28,463 nucleotides of DNA from assembly GCA_021827255.1 (NCBI GenBank), contig JAKAWO010000004.1:1-28463 (forward strand), given 5' to 3'. The notes beneath the pieces were generated by a model. It did no database searches, was not told where the DNA came from, and worked only from the letters and a program-made list of their open reading frames with translations. The DNA comes from Acidobacteriota bacterium. GTDB lineage: Bacteria > Acidobacteriota > Terriglobia > UBA7540. Each line of letters opens with the position of its first letter. Position 1 is the first letter of the stretch. The position numbers and the translations under genes are program-made. Of this stretch, positions 17,074 to 24,392 are shown piece after piece.

Positions 17074-18586
17074 GAGGCTGCCGGAGGCGGTCCTGACCCC
17101 GCTCAGCGGGCTTATTGCCCGCGAAATGGGCCTGCGCTTTCCGCCCGAGCGCTGGCCTGACCTTTCGCGCGGCGTCGCGAGGGCGGCGTCGGAGCTCGGT
17201 CATTCCGATCCAGAATCCTTCTCCGCCTGGCTCCTATCGGCGGTGCTCACTCGGAGGGAGATCGAGACGTTGGCGGGCCACCTGACCGTCGGTGAGACTT
17301 ACTTTTTTCGGGAAAAGCGGGCCTTCGAGGTTCTAGAAACGGAGATCGTGCCGCAATGGATTCGCTCCCGCAGGGGCTCCGATCGCCAGCTCCGCGTCTG
17401 GAGCGCCGGATGCTCCACGGGCGAGGAGCCGTACTCGCTCGCCATTCTACTTCATCGGTTACTGCCGAAGGATTGGAGTCTGACCATCCTTGCCACCGAC
17501 ATCAACGCGCGCTTTCTTTCAAAGGCCGTCGAGGGCGTGTACGGCCCGTGGTCGTTCCGGGAGAGTCCGGCCGGAGCTCCCGAAAGCCATTTTGAGAGGC
17601 TCGGCGACAGCCGGTTCAGGATTCATCCTCGCCTCCGGAAAGGCGTGACCTTTTCCTATCTCAATTTGGCGGGGGACATTTATCCTTCGGTCATGAGTAA
17701 CACCCACGCGATGGACGTGATCTTTTGCCGGAATGTCATGATGTACCTTACGCCCGAAGCGGCCGCACGGGCGGCGCGCAATTTCCACCGTTGCCTGGCG
17801 AAGGACGGATGGTTGGTCGTCAGCCCCGTTGAATCCTCTTACATTGCTGGCGTAGAGTTTGAAACAGCCAGATTTCCCGGCGTGGCCTTCTACAAGAAGA
17901 AAAGCCCCGCGTCGCCGAGCGTTGCCGACCCAATGCCTTCGAGGGCGCTTGGGCTGCCGTTCGCCGAAACCGCAGAAACGGCCCATCCTCAAGAGCGGAA
18001 GCGGGCTGTCCAACCCGATTGCATGTTAGCCAACTGCCAAAGCGCCCAGGCGTTGTACGACCTCGGCCAGTATGCTGAAGCCGCCGAACTTCTGCGATTC
18101 GAGCTCTTTCGGAATCCGGAGGACGCGCAGCGAATGGCGCTTTTGGCTCGCGCCTGCGCCAATCAGGGCCAACTCATTGAGGCGCTCGCATGGTGCGATC
18201 GCGCCTTAGTCGCCGCCAAACTTCAGCCCTCCACGCATTACCTGCGGGCGGCAATTCTTCAAGAGCAGGGCTTGCTGGAGGAAGCCGCGGCGTCCTTCCG
18301 GCGGGTTCTTTATCTCGACCCTGATGATGCGCTGGCGCACTTCGCCTTGGCGCGCCTCAATCTGCAAAAAGGAAGGCTCGAAGAATCAGAAAAGCACTTT
18401 GAGAACACGCTGGCGATCTTGTCGTCGCTTCCTCCGGACGCGGTCCTGGAGGAATCGGAAGGCACGACGACCGGGCGGCTGAAAGAAGCCATTACTGCTT
18501 TCCGGCAAGCTGCGGCGGGAGGATGCCGGCGGGCGAGCGGCGGCCAAGCCGGCCGGTCTCGACGCGCCCTGCGGCGTCGTGAATGA
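17051..18586 (+). CDS. cheR: CheR methyltransferase with C-terminal TPR repeats (WspC-like)
   Basis: Methylates glutamates of the chemoreceptor using S-adenosylmethionine. 511 aa. The all-helical N-domain (1-95) ends with VGETYFFRE. The Rossmann domain contains VWSAGCSTGEEPYSLA (SAM loop, 116-131), ATDIN at 148-152 and DVIFCRNVMMYLTP at 222-235. A linker of about 285-325 leads to roughly three or four tetratricopeptide repeats at 327-455. Fusion to TPRs is the mark of WspC-type CheR, which acts on receptors lacking the NWETF tether; the receptor here lacks it. The last 22 residues are Arg/Gly-rich and unlike the rest. The stop is in the same frame as the following cheW, two codons before its ATG. 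Confidence 0.94.
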   Translation: MPFTPKFERLPEAVLTPLSGLIAREMGLRFPPERWPDLSRGVARAASELGHSDPESFSAWLLSAVLTRREIETLAGHLTVGETYFFREKRAFEVLETEIVPQWIRSRRGSDRQLRVWSAGCSTGEEPYSLAILLHRLLPKDWSLTILATDINARFLSKAVEGVYGPWSFRESPAGAPESHFERLGDSRFRIHPRLRKGVTFSYLNLAGDIYPSVMSNTHAMDVIFCRNVMMYLTPEAAARAARNFHRCLAKDGWLVVSPVESSYIAGVEFETARFPGVAFYKKKSPASPSVADPMPSRALGLPFAETAETAHPQERKRAVQPDCMLANCQSAQALYDLGQYAEAAELLRFELFRNPEDAQRMALLARACANQGQLIEALAWCDRALVAAKLQPSTHYLRAAILQEQGLLEEAAASFRRVLYLDPDDALAHFALARLNLQKGRLEESEKHFENTLAILSSLPPDAVLEESEGTTTGRLKEAITAFRQAAAGGCRRASGGQAGRSRRALRRRE

Positions 18587-18592
18587 GGCCGA

Positions 18593-19231
18593 ATGGAGAA
18601 AAGAGAAATTCAGGACAAAGCGAAGCCCTCGCGAAGCTTCGACTGGGGCGCCATCCGCCGCCGGCGTGAATCCATCGAGCGGGCCGCCGAACAGGGATGG
18701 GCACCTTCGGCCGAGGCGGCGACGAAAGTTTTTAGGGAGCGAGCGAGGGCGCTCGCGCAGGAGCCGGCCCGGGCGGAGGCGCTCGAGGAGACACTGAAGG
18801 CTGTGGCGTTTCTGCTCGCACAGGAGACCTACGCCGTCGAGTCCCGCTACGTCCGCGAGGTCTATCCTCTTAAGGAACTGACGCCCCTGCCAGGAGCTCC
18901 GCCGTTTTTGCTCGGCATCGCGAGCGTTCATGGACAGATCCTCCCGGTCGTTGACCTCAAGCGGCTCTTCGAGCTGCCCGAAAAAGGTCTCGCCGATCTC
19001 AACAAGCTGGTGATCCTTCGGGAGGGAAGCGCGGAACTCGGAATTCTTGCCGATCAGATGTTAGGCATGCGGGCGATTCCGGTCCGAGAGATCGAGCCGT
19101 CGCTGCCCACGCTCGTCGGCATCCGCGCTGAGTTTCTCCGGGGCGTCACGCAAGGGCCCATCGTAGTCCTCGATGCGCGGAAGATCCTCGAGCGGATTCT
19201 TACGTTCCAAGGGCCCAATAAAGACACGTAA
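18593..19231 (+). CDS. cheW: CheW-domain protein with N-terminal extension (WspD-like)
   Basis: Second coupling protein, 212 aa. Residues 1-62 are a charged, helical extension (IRRRRESIERAAEQ, FRERARALAQEP). The CheW domain follows from about 68: AVAFLLAQETYAVESRYV, GAPPFLLGIASVHGQILPVVDL and FLRGVTQGPIVVLDARKI. WspD in Pseudomonas also carries an N-terminal extension before its CheW domain. GAGG lies 4 nt before the ATG. It lies between cheR and the receptor gene, giving this operon two coupling proteins for one receptor. The extension could sort one CheW to a separate partner; this is inference. Confidence 0.9.
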   Translation: MEKREIQDKAKPSRSFDWGAIRRRRESIERAAEQGWAPSAEAATKVFRERARALAQEPARAEALEETLKAVAFLLAQETYAVESRYVREVYPLKELTPLPGAPPFLLGIASVHGQILPVVDLKRLFELPEKGLADLNKLVILREGSAELGILADQMLGMRAIPVREIEPSLPTLVGIRAEFLRGVTQGPIVVLDARKILERILTFQGPNKDT

Positions 19232-19273
19232 AGGAGCCGCGCGGCAAGCGGCCTTTGAATGCGAGGAAGGCGT

Positions 19274-21001
19274 ATGCGATGGACGGTCGGAAAGAAAATC
19301 GGCAGCGGGTTCGCTCTGGGGGTGGCGATCCTCATCCTGGTAGGGGCGGTTTCCTATATCAGCACCCTGAAGTTTATAGGCTCGGCCCACTGGGTGACGC
19401 ACTCCTACCAAGTGCTCGAAACCTCGCAAGCGCTGCTCTCCAACCTTGAAAACGCGGAGACCGGGCAGCGCGGATATCTGATCACCGGAGAGGGCCGTTA
19501 CCTCGGTCCCTACAATGGGGCAGCGACGGCGGTGAGTTCCGACATCGCAGCGCTCCGCCGGCTTGCTGCTGACGACCCCGTGCAGCGGCAGAGGCTCGAA
19601 GCCTTGCAACCTCTGATTGCGGCCAAATTCGCCGAACTCCGCGAGACCATTGAACTGCGCAGAAAAAAAGGCTTGCCGGCTGCCTTGCCCATCGTCCTTT
19701 CGAACCAGGGCAAGGAGAACATGGACGCCATTCGGAAGATCGTTGGCAGCATGGAAGGCAGGGAGCGCAGCCTGCTCAACCAGCGCGACACGGAAGAGAA
19801 AGCCCGAGCGCGGAGGACTGAACTTGTCATCGCGTACGGGATGCCGCTGGGTCTTATCCTTTTAGCTCTTGTAGGGTTCATGACTTCGCGCAACATTACC
19901 CGTCCCCTGAGATTCCTCTCCTTGGCCGCCGAGCGGATTTCTCAGGGCGATTTGAAAATGGATTTACCTTCCGACCGCCGGTCTGACGAGGTGGGCGTTT
20001 TAGCGAGAGCTTTCTCCGTTATGGCTCGGTCGCTTGAAAGCTTGGCCAGGGCGGCGGAAAGGATTGCCGCTGGGGACATGTCGGTGGAGCTGATGCCGAG
20101 ATCGGCGCAGGACGTTTTGGGGAACGCCTTTGTGCTGATGCGAGATAGGCTTCGGCAGACCGCCGCCGAAATCCAGGAATCCGTCAACGTTTTGGGTTCC
20201 TCCGCCAGCCAGATCCTGGCCTCCACCACCCAGGTTGCCTCGGGCGCGGCCGAGACCGCCACCGCCGTCGCCCAAACCACCACCACGGTGGAAGAGGTCA
20301 AACAAACCGCGCAACTTTCCACCCAAAAGGCCCAATACGTTTCTGAGACCGCCCAACGGTCCGCGCAGGTCGCCCAAACTGGCAAGCTGTCGGTCGCCGA
20401 GGCCATCGAAAGGATGAATCGCATTCGGGAACAGATGGAGGCGATCGCCGAAAGCACCGTGCGCTTGAGCGAGCAGAGCCAGGCAATCGGAGAAATCATC
20501 GCCACCGTCAGCGATTTGGCCGACCAATCGAACCTTCTGGCCGTCAACGCCGCGATTGAGGCCGCCAAAGCCGGCGAGCAAGGGAAGGGCTTTGCCGTCG
20601 TCGCCCAGGAGGTTCGAACCTTGGCCGAACAGTCGAAGCAGGCGACAGCGCGGGTGCGAAGCATCTTGGGTGATATTCAGAAAGCCACCACGGCCGCGGT
20701 CATGGCCACCGAGCAGGGAAGCAAGGCGGTGGAGGCCGGCGTCAAGCAATCCGCGCAGGCGGGTGAATCCGTGCAGAAGCTTGCTGAAAGCATCGCGGAA
20801 GCCTCCCAAGCCGCAACGCAGATTCTGGCTTCGGCGCGGCAGCAACTAGTGGGAATGGACCAAGTGGCGCTGGCCATGGAAAACATCAAGCAGGCGAGCA
20901 GCCAGAACGTCGCCAGCACGAGCCAAGCGGAGACTGCCGCTCAAAACCTGCACGCCCTCGGCCAGAAGCTGCGGGAGTTGGTCGCCCAATACAGGGTCTG
21001 A
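19274..21001 (+). CDS. Methyl-accepting chemoreceptor with CHASE3 sensor (WspA-like)
   Basis: Inner-membrane receptor that controls CheA. 575 aa from the ATG at 19274, directly behind GAGGAAGG; the ATG at 19259 lacks such a site. TM1 is about 11-30 and TM2 about 186-205. The intervening domain contains LSNLENAETGQRGYLITGEG, the hallmark of CHASE3-like sensors (no ligand known). HAMP at 206-258 is followed by a second HAMP-like unit to about 300. The signalling hairpin tip is DLADQSNLLAVNAAIEAAKA at 414-433 with GEQGKGFAVVAQEVRTLAEQS after it. Gln/Glu/Ala-rich coiled coils flank it and hold possible methylation sites. There is no C-terminal NWETF pentapeptide; it ends VAQYRV. It sits after both cheW genes, whereas wspA leads the Pseudomonas operon. 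Confidence 0.94.
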   Translation: MRWTVGKKIGSGFALGVAILILVGAVSYISTLKFIGSAHWVTHSYQVLETSQALLSNLENAETGQRGYLITGEGRYLGPYNGAATAVSSDIAALRRLAADDPVQRQRLEALQPLIAAKFAELRETIELRRKKGLPAALPIVLSNQGKENMDAIRKIVGSMEGRERSLLNQRDTEEKARARRTELVIAYGMPLGLILLALVGFMTSRNITRPLRFLSLAAERISQGDLKMDLPSDRRSDEVGVLARAFSVMARSLESLARAAERIAAGDMSVELMPRSAQDVLGNAFVLMRDRLRQTAAEIQESVNVLGSSASQILASTTQVASGAAETATAVAQTTTTVEEVKQTAQLSTQKAQYVSETAQRSAQVAQTGKLSVAEAIERMNRIREQMEAIAESTVRLSEQSQAIGEIIATVSDLADQSNLLAVNAAIEAAKAGEQGKGFAVVAQEVRTLAEQSKQATARVRSILGDIQKATTAAVMATEQGSKAVEAGVKQSAQAGESVQKLAESIAEASQAATQILASARQQLVGMDQVALAMENIKQASSQNVASTSQAETAAQNLHALGQKLRELVAQYRV

Positions 21002-21015
21002 GCGCCCGGCAGGGC

Positions 21016-21519
21016 ATGGATCAGCCAAACCCCGAATTCGCGAAGAAGTTGCTGGCCACCTTCCAGGTTGAAGCCGACGAGCACCTGCGGGTGATGTCCC
21101 GCGGACTGGTCGAACTCGAGCAAGCCTCGAGCGCCGCCCCGAGGAACGACCTCCTCGAAACGGTTTTTCGGGAAGCCCACAGTTTGAAGGGAGCGGCGCG
21201 GGCAGTCAACTTGGCCGAAGCGGAAGTCCTCTGCCGGTCGCTCGAGGACGTGTTCTCCGCGCTCAAGAGGCAGGCACTCGACCCCACGCCGACGCTTTTC
21301 GACTTGCTCCACTCGGCCCTCGACGCGCTCCGCGAGCTTTTGCGCTTCTCGGGCGATGTCAAGGCCAGCGCCAAAAGGGCCTCGGTTGAGGAATTGGCCC
21401 GAGCCATCAGAAGCCACCTCGGGAGGGGGGGCGGGGGCGAGCGAACGCGCGGCGGAGGTTCTCGTAGCCCGCCCGAGCGCAAAGGCATTCGAGCCAGGGA
21501 TAAGTTCGCGCGAAGGTGA
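21016..21519 (+). CDS. cheA: CheA N-terminal part: HPt (P1) domain, broken or split from the kinase
   Basis: 167 aa. Residues 1-125 are an HPt domain with the phosphorylation site FREAHSLKGAARAVNL (His55), followed by helices to about 135 (VEELARAIRSHLG). From residue 138 the sequence turns into RGGGGERTRGGGSRS and other low-complexity residues until a TGA. This tail begins at a G7 tract (21425-21431); removing one G joins the frame to the one encoding the rest of CheA (SHLGRGAGASERAAEVLV). It therefore looks like the N-terminal piece of a single CheA of about 765 aa, cut by a one-base shift. The alternative is a genuine separate HPt protein, since a ribosome site and ATG for the kinase part follow 4 nt after this stop. 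No P2 (CheY/CheB-binding) domain is seen. Confidence 0.85.
   Translation: MDQPNPEFAKKLLATFQVEADEHLRVMSRGLVELEQASSAAPRNDLLETVFREAHSLKGAARAVNLAEAEVLCRSLEDVFSALKRQALDPTPTLFDLLHSALDALRELLRFSGDVKASAKRASVEELARAIRSHLGRGGGGERTRGGGSRSPPERKGIRARDKFARR
21425..21431. repeat. G7 homopolymer at the cheA frame change
   Basis: Seven Gs, then C and five more Gs (21433-21437), exactly where coding moves from the HPt frame to the kinase frame. Such a tract is prone to slippage in replication and to sequencing or assembly error. Losing one G restores one continuous cheA. Confidence 0.7.
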
Positions 21520-21523
21520 TCGG

Positions 21524-23314
21524 ATGGGGCTGCCGGACGTGGTTCGCGTCTCCACCGCCAAGCTGAACTCCCTTCTGCTCCAAGCTGAGGAGCTCCTGAC
21601 CGTGAAACTGGCGCTTGCTGAGCGGGCCGATGAGTTGCGCCAGCTTTCCGAAAAACTGGCAGCCTGGGGAAAGCGCCGGCAAAGTTTCCAATCCGAGCTT
21701 CGCCGACTCGATCGCGCTTCGGCGGAAAAGCGGGAAGGCTCGGCGACGAATGCGGCGAGCGGCGTACCGAGGAAACTCCTCGAGTATCTCGACTGGAACG
21801 ACGACCTCCTGCGCTGGGTCGAAACCGGAATGGGCGCCACGCGCGGGCGCAACGAGCGCGACTATCGCACCCTTTCGGTGATGTCGGACCGGCTGCTCGC
21901 CGACATCACGGCGTCCTTGACGCTTCCCTTCTCGGTTCTCCTCGAGCCCTTTCCCAGGCTGGTTCGCGACCTTGCGCGCGACCGTCAGAAAGAGGTTGAG
22001 TTCATCGTCCACGGCGGGGAAATCCAGGTGGACCGCAGAGTCCTCGAAGCGATGAAGGACCCCTTGATACATCTGATTCGAAACGCGGTGGACCATGGAA
22101 TCGAGAGCCCTCTCGCGCGACAGCAAAGCGGCAAGCCAGCCCGCGGCACAATCGTTCTCGCAGTGTCACAGAGCCAAGGGGATAAATTCGAGATCGTCCT
22201 TTCTGATGACGGCTCGGGCGTTGACGCTTCGAACGTCCGCGCCTCAGCGCGAAAGCTCGGAATCGTCTCGCCGGAGCAGGATCGCCAGATGGACGATTCC
22301 TCCGCCTGCCGGCTCATCTTCCGCTCCGGCGTCTCCACCAGCCCTATCCTGACCGACCTTTCCGGCCGCGGACTCGGCCTCGCCATTGTGGACGAGAGAG
22401 TGCGCGGACTCGGAGGCTCCATTTCGCTCGAAACGCAGGCCGGGCGCGGCGTGACCTTTCGGATTCTGCTGCCCGTGACGCTGGCCGTTTTCCGCGGCGT
22501 TCTGGTTCGCTGTGGCGAGAGGCTGTTCGTTCTGCCGATGGCGCGGGTCGAGCGCGCCGCGCGGCTCAGCCGGAAAGACGTCAAGACAGTCGGGAACCGG
22601 GAAACCATCCCGCTTGATGGGGCCCTGGTGTCGCTGGTGCAGCTTGAAGATGCGCTCGAACTTGCCCTCCAGCGCTCCCCCGACGACCCGCCGGAAACCG
22701 TGGACGTGGTCGTGCTGGGCTCAGCAAGCCAGCGCGTCGCGTTTCAGGTAGATGAAATCCTTCAGGAGCAGGCGGTGCTCGTCAAGCCGCTCGGGCCTGC
22801 GCTCGCCCGTCTAAAGCTCATTGCTGGCGCGGGCGTGCTCGGAACCGGGCAGGTAGTGCCAGTCCTTAACGCGGTGGAGTTGCTCCAGGGAGCGGCCCGC
22901 ACCGCGCCGCAACGCGCTGCCGCAGCGCCCGCCGAGGCCGCCGCGCGCCCGCCGCGTTCCATCTTGGTCGCGGAAGATTCCATCACCGCCCGCACCCTGC
23001 TTAAAAACATCTTGGAATCGGCGGGATTCAAGGTCCAGACCAGCGTGGACGGCATGGAGGCTTACACCCTCCTGCGAACCGAGCCGTTCGATCTGGTCGT
23101 CTCAGACGTGGACATGCCGCGCATGAGCGGCTTCGATCTGACGGCCAAGATTCGCGCCGACACGCGCCTTCAGAACCTGCCGGTGGTGCTGGTCACAGCA
23201 CTCGAGTCCCGCCAAGACCGTGAGCGAGGGATTGACGTTGGAGCGAGCGCCTATATCGTCAAAAGCAGCTTCGACCAGAGTAATTTATTGGAGGTCATCC
23301 ACCGGTTGATCTGA
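21524..23314 (+). CDS. cheA: CheA kinase core with C-terminal receiver (WspE-like), lacking HPt in this frame
   Basis: Histidine kinase of the array. 596 aa counted from the ATG at 21524, which has AAGGTGA 4 nt upstream; the same frame is open back into the G tract and probably forms the P1-P3 linker. Dimerisation domain (P3) starts VVRVSTAKLNSLLLQAEELL and is unusually long, to about 150. P4 ATPase: HLIRNAVDHGIE (N box, 183-194), DDGSGVD (G1) and GRGLGLAIV (G2, 281-289). The P5 CheW-like domain spans about 318-455. An Ala/Pro linker leads to a receiver (479-596) with AEDS, phospho-acceptor Asp528 in VVSDVDMP, VTAL and IVKSS (Lys580). CheA-receiver fusion is the WspE architecture. Without His55 of the upstream frame it cannot be a complete kinase by itself; P1 would have to act in trans. 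Confidence 0.9.
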   Translation: MGLPDVVRVSTAKLNSLLLQAEELLTVKLALAERADELRQLSEKLAAWGKRRQSFQSELRRLDRASAEKREGSATNAASGVPRKLLEYLDWNDDLLRWVETGMGATRGRNERDYRTLSVMSDRLLADITASLTLPFSVLLEPFPRLVRDLARDRQKEVEFIVHGGEIQVDRRVLEAMKDPLIHLIRNAVDHGIESPLARQQSGKPARGTIVLAVSQSQGDKFEIVLSDDGSGVDASNVRASARKLGIVSPEQDRQMDDSSACRLIFRSGVSTSPILTDLSGRGLGLAIVDERVRGLGGSISLETQAGRGVTFRILLPVTLAVFRGVLVRCGERLFVLPMARVERAARLSRKDVKTVGNRETIPLDGALVSLVQLEDALELALQRSPDDPPETVDVVVLGSASQRVAFQVDEILQEQAVLVKPLGPALARLKLIAGAGVLGTGQVVPVLNAVELLQGAARTAPQRAAAAPAEAAARPPRSILVAEDSITARTLLKNILESAGFKVQTSVDGMEAYTLLRTEPFDLVVSDVDMPRMSGFDLTAKIRADTRLQNLPVVLVTALESRQDRERGIDVGASAYIVKSSFDQSNLLEVIHRLI

Positions 23315-23332
23315 CACGAAACAGGAGCCCGC

Positions 23333-24388
23333 ATGATCAAAGTTCTGGTGGTGGATGACTCTCCGACGGCGAGGGAGGCGTTGGTGAATCTGCTCAACGC
23401 CGATCCCGCGATTCGCGTTATTGCCACGGCAGCGAATGGCCAAGAAGCGCTCGAAGCCGCGAAGCGCCAGCAGCCGGACGTCGTCACCATGGACATCCAC
23501 ATGCCACAAATGGACGGCTATGAGGCGACTCGGCGGATTATGGAAACCTGCCCGACGCCCGTCGTGGTGGTGAGCGGCAGTTCGGCGCCACGGGAGGTCG
23601 CCAAGACTTTTCGAGCTATAGAAGCAGGCGCACTCGCCATCGTCCAAAGGCCCGCCGGTGCCTGGCACCCGGAGCACGCGGCGACTTCGGCCGAAGTCTT
23701 GCGGGCCGTCAAGCTGATGTCGGAGGTCAAAGTAGTTCGGCGCTGGCCTCGCCCGAGGCTAGCCGGCGCAGTTCTTCCGCCTTCGGTTCCCCCAAGGCCC
23801 CAGCCTTCCACAACCCAGTCGCATGAGATCGTTGCTGTCGGTGCTTCGACCGGAGGGCCACAGGCGCTCCAGGCCATCCTTTCCGGCCTCGGCAAAGACT
23901 TTCCACCTCCGGTCGTGATCGTCCAGCACATGGCGCCGGGGTTCGTTCACGGTTTCGCCGAATGGCTTTCGCAAGCTTCCGGGCGCGGCGTGCGCGTGGC
24001 ACGACAAGGAGAATCCATTCTTCCGGGGGGCGTCTATCTTGCTCCGGACGGTTTCCACCTGGCCGTCGGGCGAGGCCGCCGGGTCGCGCTGGTCAGCGAC
24101 GGCTTGCCCGTCGGTCCTTGCCCATCCATCTCCTTCCTGTTCCGCTCGGTGGCGTCGGTCTATGGCCCCAGGGCCGTGGGCGTGCTGCTGACCGGCATGG
24201 GAAAGGATGGCGCTGAGGAATTGAAGCAGTTGAAGGAAGCCGGGGCGGTCACCATCGCGCAGGATGAGGAAAGCTCCGTCGTGCACGGCATGCCGGGCGA
24301 GGCGATCCGGCTGGGCGCGGCGGCTTGGGTGCTTCCGCCGGAAGGCATCGCCGCCGCGCTCATTGCCCTATTTCGAAGGGCGGAGTAA
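23333..24388 (+). CDS. cheB: Chemoreceptor glutamate methylesterase CheB (WspF-like)
   Basis: Removes receptor methyl groups and deamidates Gln when its receiver is phosphorylated by CheA, giving adaptation. 351 aa. Receiver 1-125: VVDDSPTARE, acceptor Asp54 in VVTMDIHMP and VVVSGSS. A basic, Pro-rich linker (137-162) precedes the esterase with the triad Ser172 in VGASTGGPQAL, His199 in VIVQHMAPGF and Asp292 in LLTGMGKDGA. Everything needed for activity is present. AGGAG lies 5 nt before the ATG; the gap to the following kinase gene is 4 nt. Together with CheR-TPR it completes a methylation-adaptation pair for the receptor. Confidence 0.95.
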   Translation: MIKVLVVDDSPTAREALVNLLNADPAIRVIATAANGQEALEAAKRQQPDVVTMDIHMPQMDGYEATRRIMETCPTPVVVVSGSSAPREVAKTFRAIEAGALAIVQRPAGAWHPEHAATSAEVLRAVKLMSEVKVVRRWPRPRLAGAVLPPSVPPRPQPSTTQSHEIVAVGASTGGPQALQAILSGLGKDFPPPVVIVQHMAPGFVHGFAEWLSQASGRGVRVARQGESILPGGVYLAPDGFHLAVGRGRRVALVSDGLPVGPCPSISFLFRSVASVYGPRAVGVLLTGMGKDGAEELKQLKEAGAVTIAQDEESSVVHGMPGEAIRLGAAAWVLPPEGIAAALIALFRRAE

Positions 24389-24392
24389 ATCT

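Noticed and set aside
20000..20845. Gly-rich minus-strand frame within the chemoreceptor gene
   Set aside because: Complement of Ala/Gln/Thr-rich coiled-coil codons; the plus-strand receptor motifs are decisive.
20200..21000. Repeated-looking Ala/Gln/Ser codons suggesting DNA repeats
   Set aside because: These are heptads of the receptor coiled coil, not repeated DNA units.
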